Assembly: GCF_017813335.1 (NCBI RefSeq)
Contig: NZ_JAGIYY010000005.1
Location: forward strand, 124,001-188,000
Direction of reading: 5' to 3'
Source of the DNA: Tianweitania sediminis
GTDB lineage: Bacteria > Pseudomonadota > Alphaproteobacteria > Rhizobiales > Rhizobiaceae
Length of the DNA stretch: 64,000 bases
Position 1 is the first letter of the stretch; each line of letters begins with the position of its first letter. Under the pieces are notes generated by a model. That model ran no database searches, was not told the DNA's origin, and saw nothing but the letters and a program-made list of their open reading frames with translations. Of this stretch, positions 8,558 through 17,486 are shown one piece after another. The position numbers and the translations under genes were made by a program.

Positions 8558-10159
8558 TTACTTGCGAAGATGGTCTGCTAGTTTTTCCCCGATCATGATC
8601 GCCGGCAGGTTGGTGTTGCCCGAAACGATGCGCGGCATCACCGAGCAATCCGCGATCCAAAGTCCTTCAAGTCCGCGCACCTTCAGGTTGGGATCGACCA
8701 CAGCCCCTGCATCGTCTGCCGGTCCCATCCGGCAGGTGCTGGTCGGATGGAAGATGGTTGCGCCGTTTTGGCGGGCGAATTCGAGGATTGACGCGTCGTC
8801 CTGCGCCGCATCGCCTGGCAGGATCTCGGCATCAACGATGCCGCGCAGCGGCCCCGTTCGCGCAATGCGGCGCGCGAGCTTGATGCCCCCTATTGCCACC
8901 CGCCGGTCGAGTTCCGCTTCGAGATAGTTCGCGTTGATCAAGGGCTGCGCCGCAGGATCAGCCGAGGCCAACCGAATGGTGCCGGTGCTTTCCGGACGCA
9001 ACTGGCACACTGACATGGTGAAGCCGGAATATGTGTGGACCTTGCCGCCAGCCATGTCGGCCGAAAGCGTTGCGACATGGAACTGGACGTCCGGCCGATT
9101 GGCGCCAGGCATGACGGAAGCAAACATCCCGCCCTGGTTGATGCCCACGGCCAAGGGACCGGTTCGCGTCATCAGCCACTGCAGCCCGATCTTCATCTTG
9201 CCGAACAGGCTGTTGAGCTGGTCGTTGGTGCTGATCGGCCGGTTGCAGCGGAAGATCAGCCGGAATTGCAGGTGATCCTGTAGATTGGCGCCAACACCCG
9301 ATAGATCGTTCAGAACAGGGATCCCATGATCCTGGAGATGCCCAGCCGGCCCGACGCCGGAGAGCATCAGGAGCTGCGGCGTGTGAACCGCGCCCGCGCT
9401 CAGCACGACCCCGCGGCGGGCTGTCAGGCTGCGTGCCTGCCCGCCGCTGAGGTAATCAACCCCCGTCGCGCGCCGACCATCGAAGCGGATGCGGGTGACC
9501 CGTGCATCCGTCAGGATGTCTAGGTTCTTGCGTTTGCGCGCCGGGCGCAGATATCCAACGGCGGCGCTGCTGCGCAGGCCCTTGCGGGTGGTCAGGTGGT
9601 AATAACCTGCTCCCTCCTGTGACGGGCCATTGAAGTCGTCGTTGCGCGGAATGCCAACCGCGTTGGCCGATTGGATGAAGGCTTCGATCAGCGGATGCTT
9701 GTGGCGGATGGCATCCACGCTGATCGGTCCACTCTTGCCATGAAAGGCCGGGTTGGCATCCGAATTGAAGTGCTCCAGACGCTTGAAGTACGGCAGCACG
9801 GAGCGATAGTTCCATTGCTCGCCCCCGTAGTTTGCCCACTCGTCGTAATCGGCTGCTTGTCCGCGAATGGCGATCAAGCCGTTGATGGCGGACGATCCAC
9901 CAAGCACCTTGCCACGCGGCCAGTAGATGCGGCGGTTGCCCATATTTGCATCCGGCTCGGTGAAGAGCTTCCAGTTAACGCGCTCGTCCCACATCGTTTT
10001 TCCGTAGCCGAGCGGGAGATGGATCCAGGGGCTGGTGTCTTTCGGTCCCGCTTCCAGCAGGGCAACGCGATATTTGCCGCCTTCGCTCAAGCGGGCCGCA
10101 ACGGCACAGCCGGCAGAGCCGGCGCCAATGACGATGACGTCATACTGCGCTTCATTCAC
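8558..10159 (-). CDS. iseJ: GMC-family FAD dehydrogenase, probable isethionate dehydrogenase (IseJ)
   Basis: Oxidises an alcohol, here probably isethionate to sulfoacetaldehyde. The 533-residue protein has the N-terminal FAD motif VIVIGAGSAGCAVAARL (from residue 8). It also has GMC signature 1 (RGKVLGGSSAINGLI), signature 2 (SAGAVHTPQLLMLSGVGP), and the C-terminal HPTSTCRMG and SGNTNLPAIMIGEKLAD blocks with the catalytic His and Asn positions of choline dehydrogenase relatives. Start: a GTG at 10159, preceded by GGGAGGAACGACCA; no in-frame ATG fits. The frame stays open far upstream but that part overlaps iseR and is not coding. It heads the iseJ-iseU-xsc operon and is divergent from an IclR gene, as in described ise clusters. 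A choline or other alcohol substrate cannot be excluded from the sequence alone. Confidence 0.82.
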   Translation of the reverse strand: MNEAQYDVIVIGAGSAGCAVAARLSEGGKYRVALLEAGPKDTSPWIHLPLGYGKTMWDERVNWKLFTEPDANMGNRRIYWPRGKVLGGSSAINGLIAIRGQAADYDEWANYGGEQWNYRSVLPYFKRLEHFNSDANPAFHGKSGPISVDAIRHKHPLIEAFIQSANAVGIPRNDDFNGPSQEGAGYYHLTTRKGLRSSAAVGYLRPARKRKNLDILTDARVTRIRFDGRRATGVDYLSGGQARSLTARRGVVLSAGAVHTPQLLMLSGVGPAGHLQDHGIPVLNDLSGVGANLQDHLQFRLIFRCNRPISTNDQLNSLFGKMKIGLQWLMTRTGPLAVGINQGGMFASVMPGANRPDVQFHVATLSADMAGGKVHTYSGFTMSVCQLRPESTGTIRLASADPAAQPLINANYLEAELDRRVAIGGIKLARRIARTGPLRGIVDAEILPGDAAQDDASILEFARQNGATIFHPTSTCRMGPADDAGAVVDPNLKVRGLEGLWIADCSVMPRIVSGNTNLPAIMIGEKLADHLRK

Positions 10160-10227
10160 TGGTCGTTCCTCCCGAACAGCAGAAGGCAATTCGAAAGCAG
10201 GTCTCGTCAAAGGATCTGCAGAAGAAA

Positions 10228-10244
10228 GTCTCATTCTATGAGAC
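10228..10244. promoter_or_regulatory. IclR-type operator 1
   Basis: GTCTCATTCTATGAGAC is a palindrome with half-sites TCTCA and TGAGA, 5-base spacer, and one further matching base pair on each side. It lies 69 bases upstream of the iseJ GTG, where it can control the catabolic operon. The same half-sites and spacer recur at 10290-10306, centre to centre 62 bases. Confidence 0.7.
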
Positions 10245-10289
10245 ATCTTGAAAAACAGTCCGGTAAATGCCACTGGTCGCGGAAGATGC

Positions 10290-10306
10290 ATCTCAGCTGG
10301 TGAGAT
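10290..10306. promoter_or_regulatory. IclR-type operator 2
   Basis: ATCTCAGCTGGTGAGAT repeats the TCTCA-N5-TGAGA pattern of the site at 10228-10244. It ends 6 bases before the iseR start codon, overlapping its ribosome site, which fits self-control by the IclR protein. Confidence 0.7.
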
Positions 10307-10312
10307 TTTCTG

Positions 10313-11071
10313 ATGAAAGACGCTCCGGAGAATGCTTCGTCGGCTGTTACCCGCAGCCTGAATCTCATCGAAGCGATCGCTTTGGCCGCACGGCCCATGA
10401 AGCTCACTGAACTCGAAGCCACCAGCAATCTGCCTAAGGCTACGCTGCACCGGCTCTGCCACCGACTCGCAGCGGAGGGATTTCTGTTTCGCGAGCCTGG
10501 TCGCCGGCACTATTCGGCTGGTCCACGTCTTATTAAGATGGGGCTGAGCATCGTCGGCGAGGGTGTCAGCACCCAAAGACATGTCATCCTGAGGCAAGTG
10601 GTGGAGGCCACCGGCGAGACCTGCAACTTCGTGACCCGTAGCGGCTCGGAGGCGATCTATCTGGCGCGTGTTGAGTCGAAATGGCCGCTGCGGGTCCATC
10701 TGGAGCCCGGCTCCCATGTTCCGCTTCATTGCACGGCAAGCGGCAAGCTGCTGATGGCCCACATGGACGAGCAGGCGCGTGACAAGCTGTTCGCCACGCT
10801 GACGCTCGACGCGCAGACCCCTGCAACGCTCACCTCTCGCGAAGCGCTGGAAGCCGAGTTTGCCCAGATCCTGCGCGACGGCTACAGCACCGACCAAGAG
10901 GAATTCATGATCGGTCTGATTGCCATTGCGGTGCCGGTTCTCGACCGCAACGGTCGCGTGGTGGCATCGCTCGCCTGCCATGCGCCGGTAGCCCGATTGT
11001 CGCTCGACGCGGCAAAGCGCTATCTGCCAATGCTCCAGGCTGCATCGCGCAAGCTGGCGCAAACCTTCTAG
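10313..11071 (+). CDS. iseR: IclR-family transcriptional regulator, probable IseR
   Basis: DNA-binding regulator of 252 residues. A winged helix-turn-helix occupies about residues 10-70 (SLNLIEAIALAARPMKLTELE, then NLPKATLHRLCHRLAAEGFL), and an IclR effector-binding domain occupies about 80-250 (GETCNFVTR, HCTASGKLLMAHM, DQEEFMIGLIAIAVPV). ATG start with GGTGAG upstream. It is divergent from iseJ across a 153-base gap with two copies of TCTCA-N5-TGAGA, very likely its operators. In described isethionate clusters the regulator IseR is IclR-type. The inducer (isethionate or sulfoacetaldehyde) is not known from sequence. It converges with tauY at its 3' end. Confidence 0.83.
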   Translation: MKDAPENASSAVTRSLNLIEAIALAARPMKLTELEATSNLPKATLHRLCHRLAAEGFLFREPGRRHYSAGPRLIKMGLSIVGEGVSTQRHVILRQVVEATGETCNFVTRSGSEAIYLARVESKWPLRVHLEPGSHVPLHCTASGKLLMAHMDEQARDKLFATLTLDAQTPATLTSREALEAEFAQILRDGYSTDQEEFMIGLIAIAVPVLDRNGRVVASLACHAPVARLSLDAAKRYLPMLQAASRKLAQTF

Positions 11072-11134
11072 CCGCATCCGAGCCAAACGGGCCGGGGCGG
11101 TGCCCGGCTGCAAGGGCGCGGTGGAGGTCACGCC

Positions 11135-12532
11135 TCAGAGGACCTCGTCCTTGAGGTAGTACCAGCGGTACATTCCCCATTGGCCAAGCCGCCGGAACGG
11201 TGTCAACGGGCCATGACCTGGCAAGGCAGAGGTGAAGATCGGCAGATCGAGTTCGCCACCTTTGCCTGCAACCAGCTGCGCAAGCCGGCGTCCGGCCTGC
11301 GCCGAATACATGACGCCATTGCCACCATATCCCATAGCGTAGAACAGCTGTTGCGCGGGATCAGGCTGGAAGATGCGTGGCATCATATCGTGGCTGACAT
11401 CCACCCAGCCCCACCAGGAATAATCGACCTGGATATCCCGGAGGGCCGGGAACTTGCGGTGGAGTCCGGCCAGGAGAAGGTCGTAGTGTTTCCGATTGGC
11501 TGCGTCTCGGCCCGTGATGGCGCTGCGGCTGCCGATCTGGACGCGGTTGTCGGGCAGCAGCCGATAATAATGGCGCAACGTGCGCGTGTCGGTGAGCGGG
11601 ATCATGGTGCGGAAGTTCAATCCCTCGCGCTCCGAAGCGGTCAGCGGGCGCGTCACCAAGGAGTTCGAGAGGATCGGCATCAGCCGGTGGCGGGTGAGCG
11701 GATGGAGACCGGGCGAGGTGTAGCCGGCCGTCGCGAAGCATACGGCACGAGCCCGAACGATCCCGCCCGGCGTGACGAGGCGAAAGCCCTGCTTGTCCCG
11801 GATGCACTGCGTCACCGGGCTTGACGTGTGGACCTTTGCGCCAAGCTTGCGCGCAAGCTTGAGATAGCCGAAGGCGAGCTTGGCGGCATGGATGCTCATC
11901 CCGTCCGGCTCAAACATTGCACCCTGCGCTTCAGCATCGTGCACATAGTCGGCGTGAACTTCCGCACGGCTGACCAGCTTTGCCTTGTAGCCGAACACCC
12001 GGTTCAGGAGATCCACTTCCTTGGCGAGAACCGGCATCACCTTGTCACGGTGGGCGATGTAAAGGTGCCCGCCGTCCTGCGGATCACAGTCAATTTCTGG
12101 CGCGCGGATCAGGTCGCGAAACAAATCAAAGGCTTCGACGATCTCGACGTGCAGCTTCTTTGCGACATCGACGCCCCAGCGCTCGATCCACTGAGAACGC
12201 TTCAAGCGGCCGGACGAAAGCTGCGCCTGGCCGCCATTGCGGGTTGAGCAGCCCCATGCAACCCCGTTCGCCTCCAGAACGGTGGCTTTGATACCATGGT
12301 CACGAGCCAGATGAATGGCGCAGGACAGGCCGGTATAGCCGGAGCCGATCACCGCCACGTCGACATCCATGTCAGCGGACACCGGCCCGTCGTCTTCCGG
12401 AGGCGTTCCGGCCGTCGCGATCCAGTATGTCGGGGCGTATTCCTTCCCGTGGCCTGGGTGAGGCGCATGGAGGGGATCATAGGCAGGATCAAATGGGCGC
12501 CTTGCCTGGACTGCCGAAATGCTGCTGTTCAT
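11135..12532 (-). CDS. tauY: Taurine dehydrogenase large subunit (TauY), FAD-dependent DAO-type oxidoreductase
   Basis: Flavoprotein of 465 residues that would deaminate taurine oxidatively to sulfoacetaldehyde together with TauX. After a 55-residue N-terminal extension typical of this group, the FAD dinucleotide motif VAVIGSGYTGLSCAIHLA (glycines 63, 65, 68) begins the DAO domain. The downstream blocks STRNGGQAQLSSGRLK and FYAMGYGGNGVMYSAQAGR complete it. Start ATG 12532 has a strong GGGAGGAGG site. It follows tauX by 22 bases and ends the tauABC-tauXY operon. DAO proteins also include gamma-glutamylputrescine oxidases; the TauX partner and tauABC make the taurine role the best call. No separate taurine:pyruvate aminotransferase gene is seen. 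Confidence 0.87.
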   Translation of the reverse strand: MNSSISAVQARRPFDPAYDPLHAPHPGHGKEYAPTYWIATAGTPPEDDGPVSADMDVDVAVIGSGYTGLSCAIHLARDHGIKATVLEANGVAWGCSTRNGGQAQLSSGRLKRSQWIERWGVDVAKKLHVEIVEAFDLFRDLIRAPEIDCDPQDGGHLYIAHRDKVMPVLAKEVDLLNRVFGYKAKLVSRAEVHADYVHDAEAQGAMFEPDGMSIHAAKLAFGYLKLARKLGAKVHTSSPVTQCIRDKQGFRLVTPGGIVRARAVCFATAGYTSPGLHPLTRHRLMPILSNSLVTRPLTASEREGLNFRTMIPLTDTRTLRHYYRLLPDNRVQIGSRSAITGRDAANRKHYDLLLAGLHRKFPALRDIQVDYSWWGWVDVSHDMMPRIFQPDPAQQLFYAMGYGGNGVMYSAQAGRRLAQLVAGKGGELDLPIFTSALPGHGPLTPFRRLGQWGMYRWYYLKDEVL

Positions 12533-12554
12533 GATCCTCCTCCCGCAGACGGCG

Positions 12555-12947
12555 TTAGGCTGCAGCAGCCGGGATCACCGGCCGGTTCTTCCGGAACGCC
12601 TGTTTGCGCACGATCTTGCCGCCCTGCAGCGTGAACAGGTCGCAGCCTTGGGCTTCAACACGGCTGCCGTCCTTGGCAGTTCCCTTGAAGGTCCATTCTG
12701 AGACGCCGCGATCGCCGGCGAGGAAGTGCGTGTGATCGGCCCATTGCGCGTCAGGCATGGCCGTCCATACGCCCGTGAAAGCGGCGGCGATCGCGTCTTT
12801 CCCTTGGAACCGCGTGCCGTAAACTTCCGCTCCGCCGATGGCATCGAAGGTGCAGGCGTCATCGAAGAAGCGCATGATTCCCTCGATGTCGTGCCGGTTG
12901 AAGGCATCGAAAAGATCGGACAGATCCGTGGCGTTGCTAACGGTCAT
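12555..12947 (-). CDS. tauX: Taurine dehydrogenase small subunit (TauX), NTF2/SnoaL-like
   Basis: Small protein of 130 residues with the NTF2/SnoaL-like fold: LFDAFNRHDIEGIMRFFDDA near the N-terminus and a C-terminal FTLQGGKIVRKQAFRKNRP. In Paracoccus-type taurine clusters such a protein is the small subunit TauX paired with the flavoprotein TauY, and the same order is seen here. ATG 12947 is preceded by AAGGA; an in-frame start at 12995 would add a 16-residue proline-rich tail without similarity. There is a 142-base gap from tauC that contains a hairpin. How the small subunit takes part in electron transfer is not evident from its sequence; it has no Cys-rich or haem motif. Confidence 0.85.
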   Translation of the reverse strand: MTVSNATDLSDLFDAFNRHDIEGIMRFFDDACTFDAIGGAEVYGTRFQGKDAIAAAFTGVWTAMPDAQWADHTHFLAGDRGVSEWTFKGTAKDGSRVEAQGCDLFTLQGGKIVRKQAFRKNRPVIPAAAA

Positions 12948-13057
12948 GGCGTGGGTTCCTTGTTTTGAGGGAGCCGGACGCGCGCCTTCAGGCATGGCTC
13001 CGCAGGTGCTGCTGCAGCGCGCGTTTATGTTGAGGTGAAAAGACCGGATCAGCGAGG

Positions 13058-13086
13058 CGGGGCGTTGGCCTGGCGGATACGCCCCG
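13058..13086. other. Hairpin just after tauC
   Basis: CGGGGCGT and ACGCCCCG form a perfect 8-base stem with a 13-base loop, directly after the tauC stop and before tauX. No T-run follows on the minus strand. It could protect the transporter mRNA or reduce read-through into tauXY. Confidence 0.45.
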
Positions 13087-13089
13087 ACA

Positions 13090-13917
13090 TCAGACCTTGC
13101 CTTTCCACGGGATGAGCATCTTCTCGAGGTAGCGGATCAGGAGGTCAAAGGCGAAGGCGAACACACCGATCACGATGATGCCCATGATCACGGTTTCGCT
13201 TGCCAGAAACTCGGCCGCGTTCAGCACCATGAAGCCGAGCCCGCGGTGAGCGGCCACCATCTCGGCAGCAACCAGAGTGGTCCACCCGACGCCGATGCCG
13301 ATCCGCATGCCCGTGAAGATCTCAGGTAGCGCCGCTTTTAAGATCACATGCGTGATCACCTGGCTGCGTGTGGCACCCATCGCATAAGCGGCATGCACCT
13401 GTTCAGTGGACACGGAGCGCACGCCGGCACGCGCAGCGATCGCCAGGGGCGCGAAAATCGCGAGATAGATCAGAAAGACCTTTGGAAATTCGCCGATGCC
13501 GAGCCAGATGATGATCAGCGGGAGGTAGGCGAGCGGAGGCAGGGGGCGGTAGAACTCGATAATCGGATCGAACAGGCCGCGCACGACCCGATTGACGCCC
13601 ATCAGGATGCCGATGGGAACCGCGGTCACCAAAGCAAGAGCGAAAGCGCCAAGAACACGGCCGAGGCTTGCAAGCGTATGTTCAAGTAGTGTCGAGTTCG
13701 AAACGCCGTCCGTCATCGCCGCCAGGAATTTGTTCCAGACGGTGAAAGGGGAGGGCAGAAACAAAGGCTTTACCCAGCCCATCTCGGTGATCAGTACCCA
13801 ACACGACAGAAGCACCAGGGCTGTGACGAGACTGATGAGGCCGCTTTGTCCTTCACCCGGCGCGCCATAGACTTTGCCAGGCTTCGAGGCTTTCGCTCGC
13901 GTCAACTGGTCAAGCAT
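13090..13917 (-). CDS. tauC: Taurine ABC transporter permease TauC
   Basis: Inner-membrane permease of 275 residues with about six membrane segments, of the SsuC/TauC family. The first periplasmic block [15 protein letters not shown] and the EAA loop ([20 protein letters not shown]) are typical. The later [20 protein letters not shown] is also found in this family. The ATG at 13917 overlaps the end of tauB by 8 bases. It forms the membrane channel with two TauB ATPases and receives substrate from TauA. The taurine role is inferred from the neighbours tauXY, xsc and tauR. Confidence 0.9.
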   Translation of the reverse strand: MLDQLTRAKASKPGKVYGAPGEGQSGLISLVTALVLLSCWVLITEMGWVKPLFLPSPFTVWNKFLAAMTDGVSNSTLLEHTLASLGRVLGAFALALVTAVPIGILMGVNRVVRGLFDPIIEFYRPLPPLAYLPLIIIWLGIGEFPKVFLIYLAIFAPLAIAARAGVRSVSTEQVHAAYAMGATRSQVITHVILKAALPEIFTGMRIGIGVGWTTLVAAEMVAAHRGLGFMVLNAAEFLASETVIMGIIVIGVFAFAFDLLIRYLEKMLIPWKGKV

Positions 13918-14722
13918 GGATCAACTCCGGGTTGCCGGACTGCAGTTCGTCGCCATAGATGATGCCGAGTACCTGCTCTCGCATGGCGATGAAGTCGGGG
14001 CTGGACTTGATGGCGCGTGCATTGCCGTTTTCGAGAAAGCGTCGATTGAAGTCGAGCTCATAGGTGTGAGTGATGCGACCCGGCCGCGGCGACATGACGA
14101 TCAGGCGGGAGCCCAGAAACAAGGCTTCTTCCACACTGTGCGTAATAAAGAAGAACATCTTGTTCGTGACGCTCCAGACCTTGAGCAGAAGCTCCTGAAT
14201 GGTTTCGCGGGTGAGCGCGTCGAGGGCGGCCATCGGCTCGTCCATCAAAAGCATCGCCGGATCGCAGGTGAGGGCACGTGCAATGCCGACGCGCTGCTGC
14301 ATGCCGCCTGACAGGTGGTAGATCATGTGGCGGTGAAAATCCTGAAGGCCAACCAGCGCCAGATTGTCGGCGGCGCGCTTGCGCCGTTCCGCGCGATCAA
14401 CGCCGCGCAGCTTCAAACCAAATTCGGTGTTGTCGATCACATTGAGCCACGGCAGGAGCGCGTGCTTCTGGAAAACAACGCCGCGATCGGCGCCGGGACC
14501 GGTGACTTGGCGCCCGCCAAGCGTGATCTCACCCGTGGTGGGAGCCATGAAGCCGGCCATTAGGTTCAGCAGCGTGGTCTTGCCGCATCCGGATGCACCC
14601 AGCGCCACCACGAAGTCGCCTTTGGCTACTTCCAAGTCGACGCCTTTTAGCGCCACAACCGCCTGGTCGGAATAAAGCCCCGGATAGGTGAGGCTGACAT
14701 CGTTGACTTTGAGACTTTCCAT
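13910..14722 (-). CDS. tauB: Taurine ABC transporter ATPase TauB
   Basis: Cytoplasmic ATPase of 270 residues, SsuB/TauB family. Walker [10 protein letters not shown]-loop [10 protein letters not shown], signature LSGGMQQR, Walker [12 protein letters not shown] and H-loop ITHSVEE are all present. The phrase [12 protein letters not shown] is a family hallmark. ATG 14722 (MESLKV) starts the conserved part; the frame continues upstream to a TTG at 14752, which would add ten residues without family similarity. It lies 91 bases after tauA and overlaps tauC by 8 bases. Confidence 0.92.
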   Translation of the reverse strand: MESLKVNDVSLTYPGLYSDQAVVALKGVDLEVAKGDFVVALGASGCGKTTLLNLMAGFMAPTTGEITLGGRQVTGPGADRGVVFQKHALLPWLNVIDNTEFGLKLRGVDRAERRKRAADNLALVGLQDFHRHMIYHLSGGMQQRVGIARALTCDPAMLLMDEPMAALDALTRETIQELLLKVWSVTNKMFFFITHSVEEALFLGSRLIVMSPRPGRITHTYELDFNRRFLENGNARAIKSSPDFIAMREQVLGIIYGDELQSGNPELIHA

Positions 14723-14813
14723 CGCTCGGGCCTTTCGCGGCAGCGTATCCAAGGGCGAGCCAGATCGCTGGCCGGTTGCCCGGCCAGGCAGGTCTGGATG
14801 CTCGCTTCAGAAC

Positions 14814-15830
14814 TTACTTCGCTGCTTCGGCGGCGTAGGTCGTGTTCACGAACGGCGCGTAATCGTCGAGCGCCGTGTCGATCTGCTTCTGTTCAACGAG
14901 GAACTTGGCGCTTTCACTCAGGGCGCGCTGCGCACCCCCGCCGAGCCACGCGTCGGAGGCCTGCTCGTCCGCATTGGGGAAGCTGAGTAGGTTGAGCGCC
15001 TCGACCGCACCTGCGCCGTCGCCGCCAATCATCTTGACGATGCCCTGAACCTGCGGCGAGTCCGCTGTCCATGCAGCCTTGTTGGCATTGTAGTCCGCGT
15101 AGGACTCGGCCAGCACCTTCGTGAAGGCTGCCATGAACTTCGGGTTTTCTTCCGCGAAGTCCTTCGACGCAACCAGGCCGTCGAAGGTTGGTACCGATGC
15201 AGCTCCGATCTGTTCAGAATCGGCGATAACCTTGCCGTTCTTCATGAGTTCGCTGAGCGCCGGAGGCCAGACATAAGCGGCGTCGATGTCGCCACGCTGC
15301 CAAGCGGCGACGATCTGCGGCGGCTTCATGTTAAGGATTTCCACTTCGCGCGGATCTATTTTCCAAACCTGGTCCAGACCAACAAGCAGATGGAAGTGCG
15401 ACGTCGAAACAAACGGAACGCCGACCTTCTTGCCCTTGATGTCCTCAGGCTTCTCGATCCCTGAACCTTCACGCGCCACAAGCGCTTCGGACTTGCCGAT
15501 GTTGTCGAGGATCCAGAACAATTCGAGGTCGACGCCGCGGCTTGCGGCAGAAGCCGTTCCCGTGGAGCCGAGCACGCCGATCGGAACATCGCCGGATGCA
15601 AGCGCGGTGGAGATGTCGCCGGCCGAGCTAAACTGGCGCCAGTCGATGGTGTAGCCAGCTTCCTTGGCGGCGGTATCAAACCGGCCGTCAGCGATTGCAG
15701 TGATGAACGGCCCCACGATCTGCTGGTAGCCCACCACCACGGTTTCTTGTGCATTCGCGCTGCCGGCGAATGTGCCCACGGCAATCGCCGCTGCATAGGA
15801 AAGTGCCTTCAGTCCCTTAAAAAGCATCAT
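14814..15830 (-). CDS. tauA: Taurine ABC transporter periplasmic binding protein TauA
   Basis: Periplasmic solute-binding protein of 338 residues of the nitrate/sulfonate/taurine family. A Sec signal peptide covers about residues 1-27 (hydrophobic core AAAIAVGTFAGS, cleavage after ANA). The mature protein has the family blocks VVVGYQQIVGPF, FSSAGDISTALASGDVPIG and WQRGDIDAAYVWPPALSEL. Two adjacent ATGs (15830, 15827) follow GGGGAAC; the second has the better spacing. It is the first gene of the tauABCXY operon and divergent from tauR across 159 bases that hold TauR-like repeats. Confidence 0.92.
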   Translation of the reverse strand: MMLFKGLKALSYAAAIAVGTFAGSANAQETVVVGYQQIVGPFITAIADGRFDTAAKEAGYTIDWRQFSSAGDISTALASGDVPIGVLGSTGTASAASRGVDLELFWILDNIGKSEALVAREGSGIEKPEDIKGKKVGVPFVSTSHFHLLVGLDQVWKIDPREVEILNMKPPQIVAAWQRGDIDAAYVWPPALSELMKNGKVIADSEQIGAASVPTFDGLVASKDFAEENPKFMAAFTKVLAESYADYNANKAAWTADSPQVQGIVKMIGGDGAGAVEALNLLSFPNADEQASDAWLGGGAQRALSESAKFLVEQKQIDTALDDYAPFVNTTYAAEAAK

Positions 15831-15931
15831 AGTTCCCCATTGTTTTGATGATCCTCCGACGTTGCGGATCTCGTGTCAGCTTCAGCTGATCTTTGCCCGA
15901 CCGGAAGATTAGCCGAGGCATCGATATTGCT

Positions 15932-15963
15932 TTATAGCCAGCTGCAGACTTGAATATATCCAG
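15932..15963. promoter_or_regulatory. TauR-like direct repeats in the tauA-tauR gap
   Basis: Read on the minus strand, CTGGATATAT and CTGGCTATAA are two similar 10-mers (7 of 10 identical) with start-to-start spacing of 22 bases, about two helix turns. Characterised TauR (MocR-type) proteins bind paired direct repeats beginning CTGG. The site is 102-133 bases upstream of tauA and 27-58 bases upstream of tauR. Confidence 0.5.
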
Positions 15964-15989
15964 TTTGGGATGGGAGGTACAAAGAACGA

Positions 15990-17486
15990 ATGGCGCGTTT
16001 GACTGCCTCGGAAACGATCTTTTTTCTAAAAAGAGGCGAAGGAGGAAGTCTCCAGTCGCAGATCCGCGAAATGATCGTTTCGGCCGTTCTGGAAGGGCGG
16101 CTGTTGCCCGGCATGCACTTGCCCTCGACTCGCCGGCTCGCAGAATACCTAAACATCTCCCGCATCACGGTGACGCTCGCCTACGGAGAACTCGTGGTTC
16201 AAGGCTACGTCGAAGCGGTTAGCCGCAGCGGGTTTCGCATTGCCAGCAATCCGCCGACCAGTCTTGCCGAGCCGGAAGCTGTTGCCTCGCCCACGCAGCC
16301 TATCGATTGGGGCAAGAAAATTACGCGTAGCTTCATCATGGCCAAGCAGATGCGCAAGCCGCTCGACTGGCGCCGCTACCCCTATCCGTTTCTTTACGGC
16401 CAAATGGACCCTTCGCTGTTTGATCTCGCGGCCTGGCGCGATTGCGCGCGCCGGGCGCTCGGCAGGGGTGACTTCGAGATGATGGCGGGGGATTTCGCTG
16501 CCGCAGACGACATGCAGCTGATCGACTATATCCGTTCGCGGACGCTGCCCGGCCGAGGCATTCGCGCCAGTCCCGATGAGATCCTGGTTACGGTGGGGGC
16601 GCAGAACGCGCTTTGGATTGTCACCCAACTGCTTTTGCGCACCGGCAGCCATGCAGCCTGCGAAAACCCTTGCCATCCCGACATCAGCGCAACGCTCCAT
16701 TTAAGCGGTGCGCGCGTGTCCGCCATCGACGTGGATGCGGACGGACTTTGTCCCAACGCGCTCCCCGCCGGCATCGACGCCGTTGTTGTTACGCCTAGCC
16801 ACCACTCCCCAACGGGCGTCACCATGCCGCTGGACCGTCGCACCCGGCTTTTGGAAGCCGCGGCACGCGACGACTTCGTGATCGTGGAAGATGACTACGA
16901 GTTCGAGATGAGCTACGTGGCGCCGCCTTCGCCGGCGTTGAAGGCGTTTGATCGAACAGGCCGGGTTTTCTATATCGGCAGCTTCTCCAAGTCGCTGTTT
17001 CCGGGCTTGCGTTTGGGTTACCTCGTGGCGCCGGCACCGGTGATCCGCGAAGCGCGCGCCTTGCGAGCCTTGATGCTGCGCCATCCGCCGGGTCATCTCC
17101 AGCGCACCGCGGCTTATTTCCTGGCGCTTGGTCACCATGATGCGGTCTTGCATCGCATGCGCCTCGAATACCATCAGCGGCACATAGCCATGACCCAAGC
17201 TCTACAACGGGAGGGGCTGACGATCGCAGGGTCCACAGCCTTCCGAGGCACGTCCTTCTGGATCGAAGGGCCGGAAGGCCTGGATGCCGACCGATTGATG
17301 GAAGAACTGCGGGAACAAGGTGTGCTGATCGAGTCAGGCTCCCCCTTCTTCCAGGGCGAGAAAATGCCCTGCCGCTATTTCCGAATGGGATTTTCCTCCA
17401 TCCTGCGCGAGCAGATTGCGGAAGGGGTTCGGCGAACGCGCGTGGGAGTAGAGGCCCTGCGCTGCGAACCCAGGGCAGACAGGTAG
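15990..17486 (+). CDS. tauR: MocR-type GntR/aminotransferase-like regulator TauR
   Basis: Transcription factor of 498 residues. The N-terminal GntR winged helix (about 25-95, with LPSTRRLAEYLNISRITVTL) is joined by a linker to a class I aminotransferase-like domain (about 135-490). The PLP lysine is in IGSFSKSLFPGLRLGYLV, and the conserved EDDYEFEM block and VTPSHHSPTG are present. In known taurine systems TauR of this architecture activates the tau genes in response to taurine. ATG 15990 has GGAGG 12 bases upstream. It is divergent from tauA, with candidate binding repeats between them. MocR proteins also include GabR and PdxR; the position makes TauR the best call. Confidence 0.88.
   Translation: MARLTASETIFFLKRGEGGSLQSQIREMIVSAVLEGRLLPGMHLPSTRRLAEYLNISRITVTLAYGELVVQGYVEAVSRSGFRIASNPPTSLAEPEAVASPTQPIDWGKKITRSFIMAKQMRKPLDWRRYPYPFLYGQMDPSLFDLAAWRDCARRALGRGDFEMMAGDFAAADDMQLIDYIRSRTLPGRGIRASPDEILVTVGAQNALWIVTQLLLRTGSHAACENPCHPDISATLHLSGARVSAIDVDADGLCPNALPAGIDAVVVTPSHHSPTGVTMPLDRRTRLLEAAARDDFVIVEDDYEFEMSYVAPPSPALKAFDRTGRVFYIGSFSKSLFPGLRLGYLVAPAPVIREARALRALMLRHPPGHLQRTAAYFLALGHHDAVLHRMRLEYHQRHIAMTQALQREGLTIAGSTAFRGTSFWIEGPEGLDADRLMEELREQGVLIESGSPFFQGEKMPCRYFRMGFSSILREQIAEGVRRTRVGVEALRCEPRADR

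Noticed and set aside
8558-10159. Annotation as choline dehydrogenase BetA
   Set aside because: It is in the same GMC family, but no betaine aldehyde dehydrogenase or betI is near, while iseR, iseU and xsc are.
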